Source: an uncultured Spongiibacteraceae bacterium
GTDB lineage: Bacteria; Pseudomonadota; Gammaproteobacteria; Pseudomonadales; Dasaniaceae
DNA length: 8,506 nucleotides
Assembly: GCA_937969395.1 (NCBI GenBank)
Contig: CALBVI010000221.1
Span: 1-8,506, forward strand
Direction: 5' to 3'
Shown: one piece after another, positions 6,936 through 8,506 of the stretch
Numbering within the stretch: position 1 is the first letter of the stretch
How the letters are laid out: every line of letters begins with the position of its first letter
Translations under genes and position numbers: made by a program
Notes under the pieces: model-generated
Told to the model about the DNA's origin: nothing
What the model saw: the letters and a program-made list of their open reading frames with translations, nothing else
Database searches by the model: none

Positions 6936-8491
6936 TAGTGGAGCCTCCTTAAGCATAAGACTCTATTTGCGACAATATCAGAATTTTCATAAATTAATCC
7001 CTTTTGGATACTGTTACATAACGCTCCCTTTATAGGCTTCTTGTTTATACACCCGACCGATAGCAGTGATGTTGTATAGTTGGAATATCCTGCCCTTATT
7101 GCTTGCTCGCAGAGACCGACAACAGGGTTTTTTACTTTTACTTCTGAGGTGGCTTTCTGACGGCAAACAGAGAAGAACTTATCCGCGCCTACAAGTAGAC
7201 AGCGGGGATCAGGTGATAACACAGGATACCAATTGCTACCAAACACCTTCGGCTCCACTTTATCGCTGACGCCCCATCCAGACTCTGTATTATCTTCTGA
7301 CGACAACACTACTCCCGAAGACCCCAGCCTAACCACAGATTTCTTATTTTTCTCCTTTAGCTCCAACATCAAACACCCAGTGGAAAAAATATCCGCACGA
7401 TCAGCTTTGGACAACAACTGATTTATAGTGCAAGGATGATGTAACACAACCCCTTCCGAGATAAACAATAGATAACCCTTGATTTCTTCGACATTTAGCT
7501 CACTCGACATCTGATCGAAAGACCATACTTCCCCAAGATAAAATTTAAAATCCAGACATTTTGAAGAGAGATATTTATGCACCTCCTTCAGAAAACCTGT
7601 TTTTTTCTTATCACAAAAAATATGCAACCAAATATTGCTTTTGTTGATACTGTTCTGACGAATCAGAGAATCCAATGTTGAACAAAGCATTAGTGAGTCA
7701 TGCTCTTCAGCAGCTATCACTATATGTATTTTCTCGCTATTTTTAAGCGCAATTGATACATAGGCTGGCTCTTCACCGCCGATAGCAGGATTATATTGAG
7801 TTGGCAGAATTAACTGAGCGTCAGTAGTTAAACTTTCTCGAACTGTCCTTATCGTTGAGACCAGTTTTTTTTCTTCAGTCTGGTCTATGTACTCGTAACT
7901 GTCTATACAGTAAGGCTTTCGGACGACATATGCGACATCATCAGTACACTCATACATTACCAGATTGAAATGAAAGGCTTCTTCAGATTTCTGGCCGACA
8001 GTTAGCATCGTAGCTATAGTCGGAATGGTGCCTGCCTCGATAGCCCCCCCCTTTATGCTGGAATTCCTTTTTCTACCGCCTAACACTGCTTGAAAGTAAT
8101 CGACCACTCTTTTCTCGGAAAATCCAGCTTCGCCCATCACTACATCTATGCGCATTATCTCACTTAACCAGAACCGATAATTTTCAGAAAAAATAGTTTC
8201 CGAACCTAGCGCCTTAGTGCAATCTACAGAAAAAAACTTTTTTTCGTCCGAGGGATTCCCAATTATCTGATTATCTAAATCAGCTATATACTGCTTTGAA
8301 AAACTTGCAAACAGTAATCCATAAGGCACCTGATCTTTATTGGCTTCCAACAATTCACTATAGTACTTTCCTCCTCTAGCTATAGCCGGGAGCGGAAATA
8401 TGCTCGCTCGCCCCAACACACCCTTTTCATCAGTTTCACAAACTAAAACGGGGAAAAACTGACTATTTAGCTCTATATCTATAATTCTCAT
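6935..8491 (-). CDS. GT-A/GT2-like glycosyltransferase-related protein, no visible DXD motif
   Basis: This is a 518-residue, probably cytoplasmic protein with no signal peptide or membrane segment. I do not recognise residues 1 to about 240. Residues 255-280 (IHIVIAAEEHDSLMLCSTLD and onward) resemble the first strand and helix of a GT2 transferase. Residues 339-350 (GYLLFISEGVVL) sit where such enzymes usually carry the metal-binding DXD, but no Asp pair is present. Residues 372-397 (with RLGSSGVVLS), 427-442 (PDPRCLLVGADKFFSV) and 459-480 (GLCEQAIRAGYS) follow the order of the GT2 blocks that normally read like 'hAGvvl', 'vtGAclLvrr' and 'DvdlclRlreaGy'. It may be a metal-independent transferase, a non-catalytic partner or a diverged enzyme. 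A G8 tract spans codons 147-150. The start has no strong Shine-Dalgarno and the frame stays open to the window edge, so an earlier start is possible. The stop overlaps the next ATG. Confidence 0.65.
   Translation of the reverse strand: MRIIDIELNSQFFPVLVCETDEKGVLGRASIFPLPAIARGGKYYSELLEANKDQVPYGLLFASFSKQYIADLDNQIIGNPSDEKKFFSVDCTKALGSETIFSENYRFWLSEIMRIDVVMGEAGFSEKRVVDYFQAVLGGRKRNSSIKGGAIEAGTIPTIATMLTVGQKSEEAFHFNLVMYECTDDVAYVVRKPYCIDSYEYIDQTEEKKLVSTIRTVRESLTTDAQLILPTQYNPAIGGEEPAYVSIALKNSEKIHIVIAAEEHDSLMLCSTLDSLIRQNSINKSNIWLHIFCDKKKTGFLKEVHKYLSSKCLDFKFYLGEVWSFDQMSSELNVEEIKGYLLFISEGVVLHHPCTINQLLSKADRADIFSTGCLMLELKEKNKKSVVRLGSSGVVLSSEDNTESGWGVSDKVEPKVFGSNWYPVLSPDPRCLLVGADKFFSVCRQKATSEVKVKNPVVGLCEQAIRAGYSNYTTSLLSVGCINKKPIKGALCNSIQKGLIYENSDIVANRVLCLRRLH
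6944..6950 (-). promoter_or_regulatory. Strong ribosome binding site (AAGGAGG) that sets the start of the 504-residue GT
   Basis: The coding strand carries a perfect AAGGAGG followed by 8 nt and ATG at 6935-6933. It lies inside the last codons of the upstream gene. It favours this ATG over the upstream in-frame ATG at 6956, which would add seven residues ahead of the MKVCVLIPN strand. Confidence 0.85.
8044..8051 (-). repeat. G8 homopolymer tract inside the GT2-like gene
   Basis: Eight consecutive C on the plus strand read as AAG GGG GGG GCT in the coding direction (Lys147-Gly-Gly-Ala150). Losing one G gives a stop after about 158 residues, and gaining one gives a stop after about 169. Either removes the whole GT-like half. 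The gene is in frame here. Long G tracts are a classic slipped-strand phase-variation substrate, but variation at this site is inference. Confidence 0.6.
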
Positions 8492-8506
8492 ACCATTACC
8501 GACATG
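8488..8506 (-). other. Possible 3' end of an upstream gene (cut by window edge)
   Basis: On the minus strand a frame open from the window edge ends in TGA at 8490-8488, overlapping the ATG of the next gene as ATGA. Only five codons are visible, so no product can be proposed. The reason to suspect a gene is that the two downstream junctions are also stop/start overlaps, which would make this the third coupled junction in the operon. Five open codons can easily occur by chance. Confidence 0.25.

Noticed and set aside
1..8506. CRISPR array, tRNA, insertion sequence, or JUMPstart/ops element
   Set aside because: I found no direct-repeat array, cloverleaf, transposase frame, terminal repeats or ops-like GGCGGTAGC on either strand; the operon's promoter probably lies beyond the right edge.

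Overview
This 8.5-kb window looks like the interior and tail of a cell-surface polysaccharide locus (O-antigen, capsule or exopolysaccharide type) from a bacterium, most likely Gram-negative. All six genes lie on the minus strand and read from the right edge toward the left. Nothing in the window fixes the species. The sequence is AT-rich, and every assignment rests on motifs read by eye.

Right half (about 8491 down to 3199): three glycosyltransferase-like genes that are nearly fused to one another. First is a 518-residue protein whose second half resembles a GT-A (GT2-type) glycosyltransferase but lacks a visible DXD motif. Next is a 504-residue GT-B-type enzyme with an unrecognised C-terminal region. 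Third is a 740-residue protein that joins two different GT-B-type modules. Both junctions are TAATG, where stop and start share one base. The first gene may also overlap an upstream gene (ATGA) cut off by the window edge.

Left half (about 3180 down to 112): three tailoring genes. An extended-SDR sugar-nucleotide epimerase carries a cysteine-rich insert and resembles dTDP-L-rhamnose 4-epimerases. It is followed by a PAPS-dependent sulfotransferase and an integral-membrane acyltransferase-3 (OafA-like) protein. A weak AT-rich hairpin lies at the end of the operon. No unrelated gene is visible in the last 111 bases.

Working model (inference): the epimerase makes a rare activated deoxysugar such as dTDP-6-deoxy-L-talose, the glycosyltransferases assemble the repeat unit or chain, and the sulfotransferase and acyltransferase decorate it. 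The most striking observation is a pair of long in-frame poly-G tracts on the coding strand: G9 early in the sulfotransferase and G8 in the 518-residue protein. Gain or loss of a single G leads quickly to a stop codon in both genes, so both look like candidate phase-variation switches.
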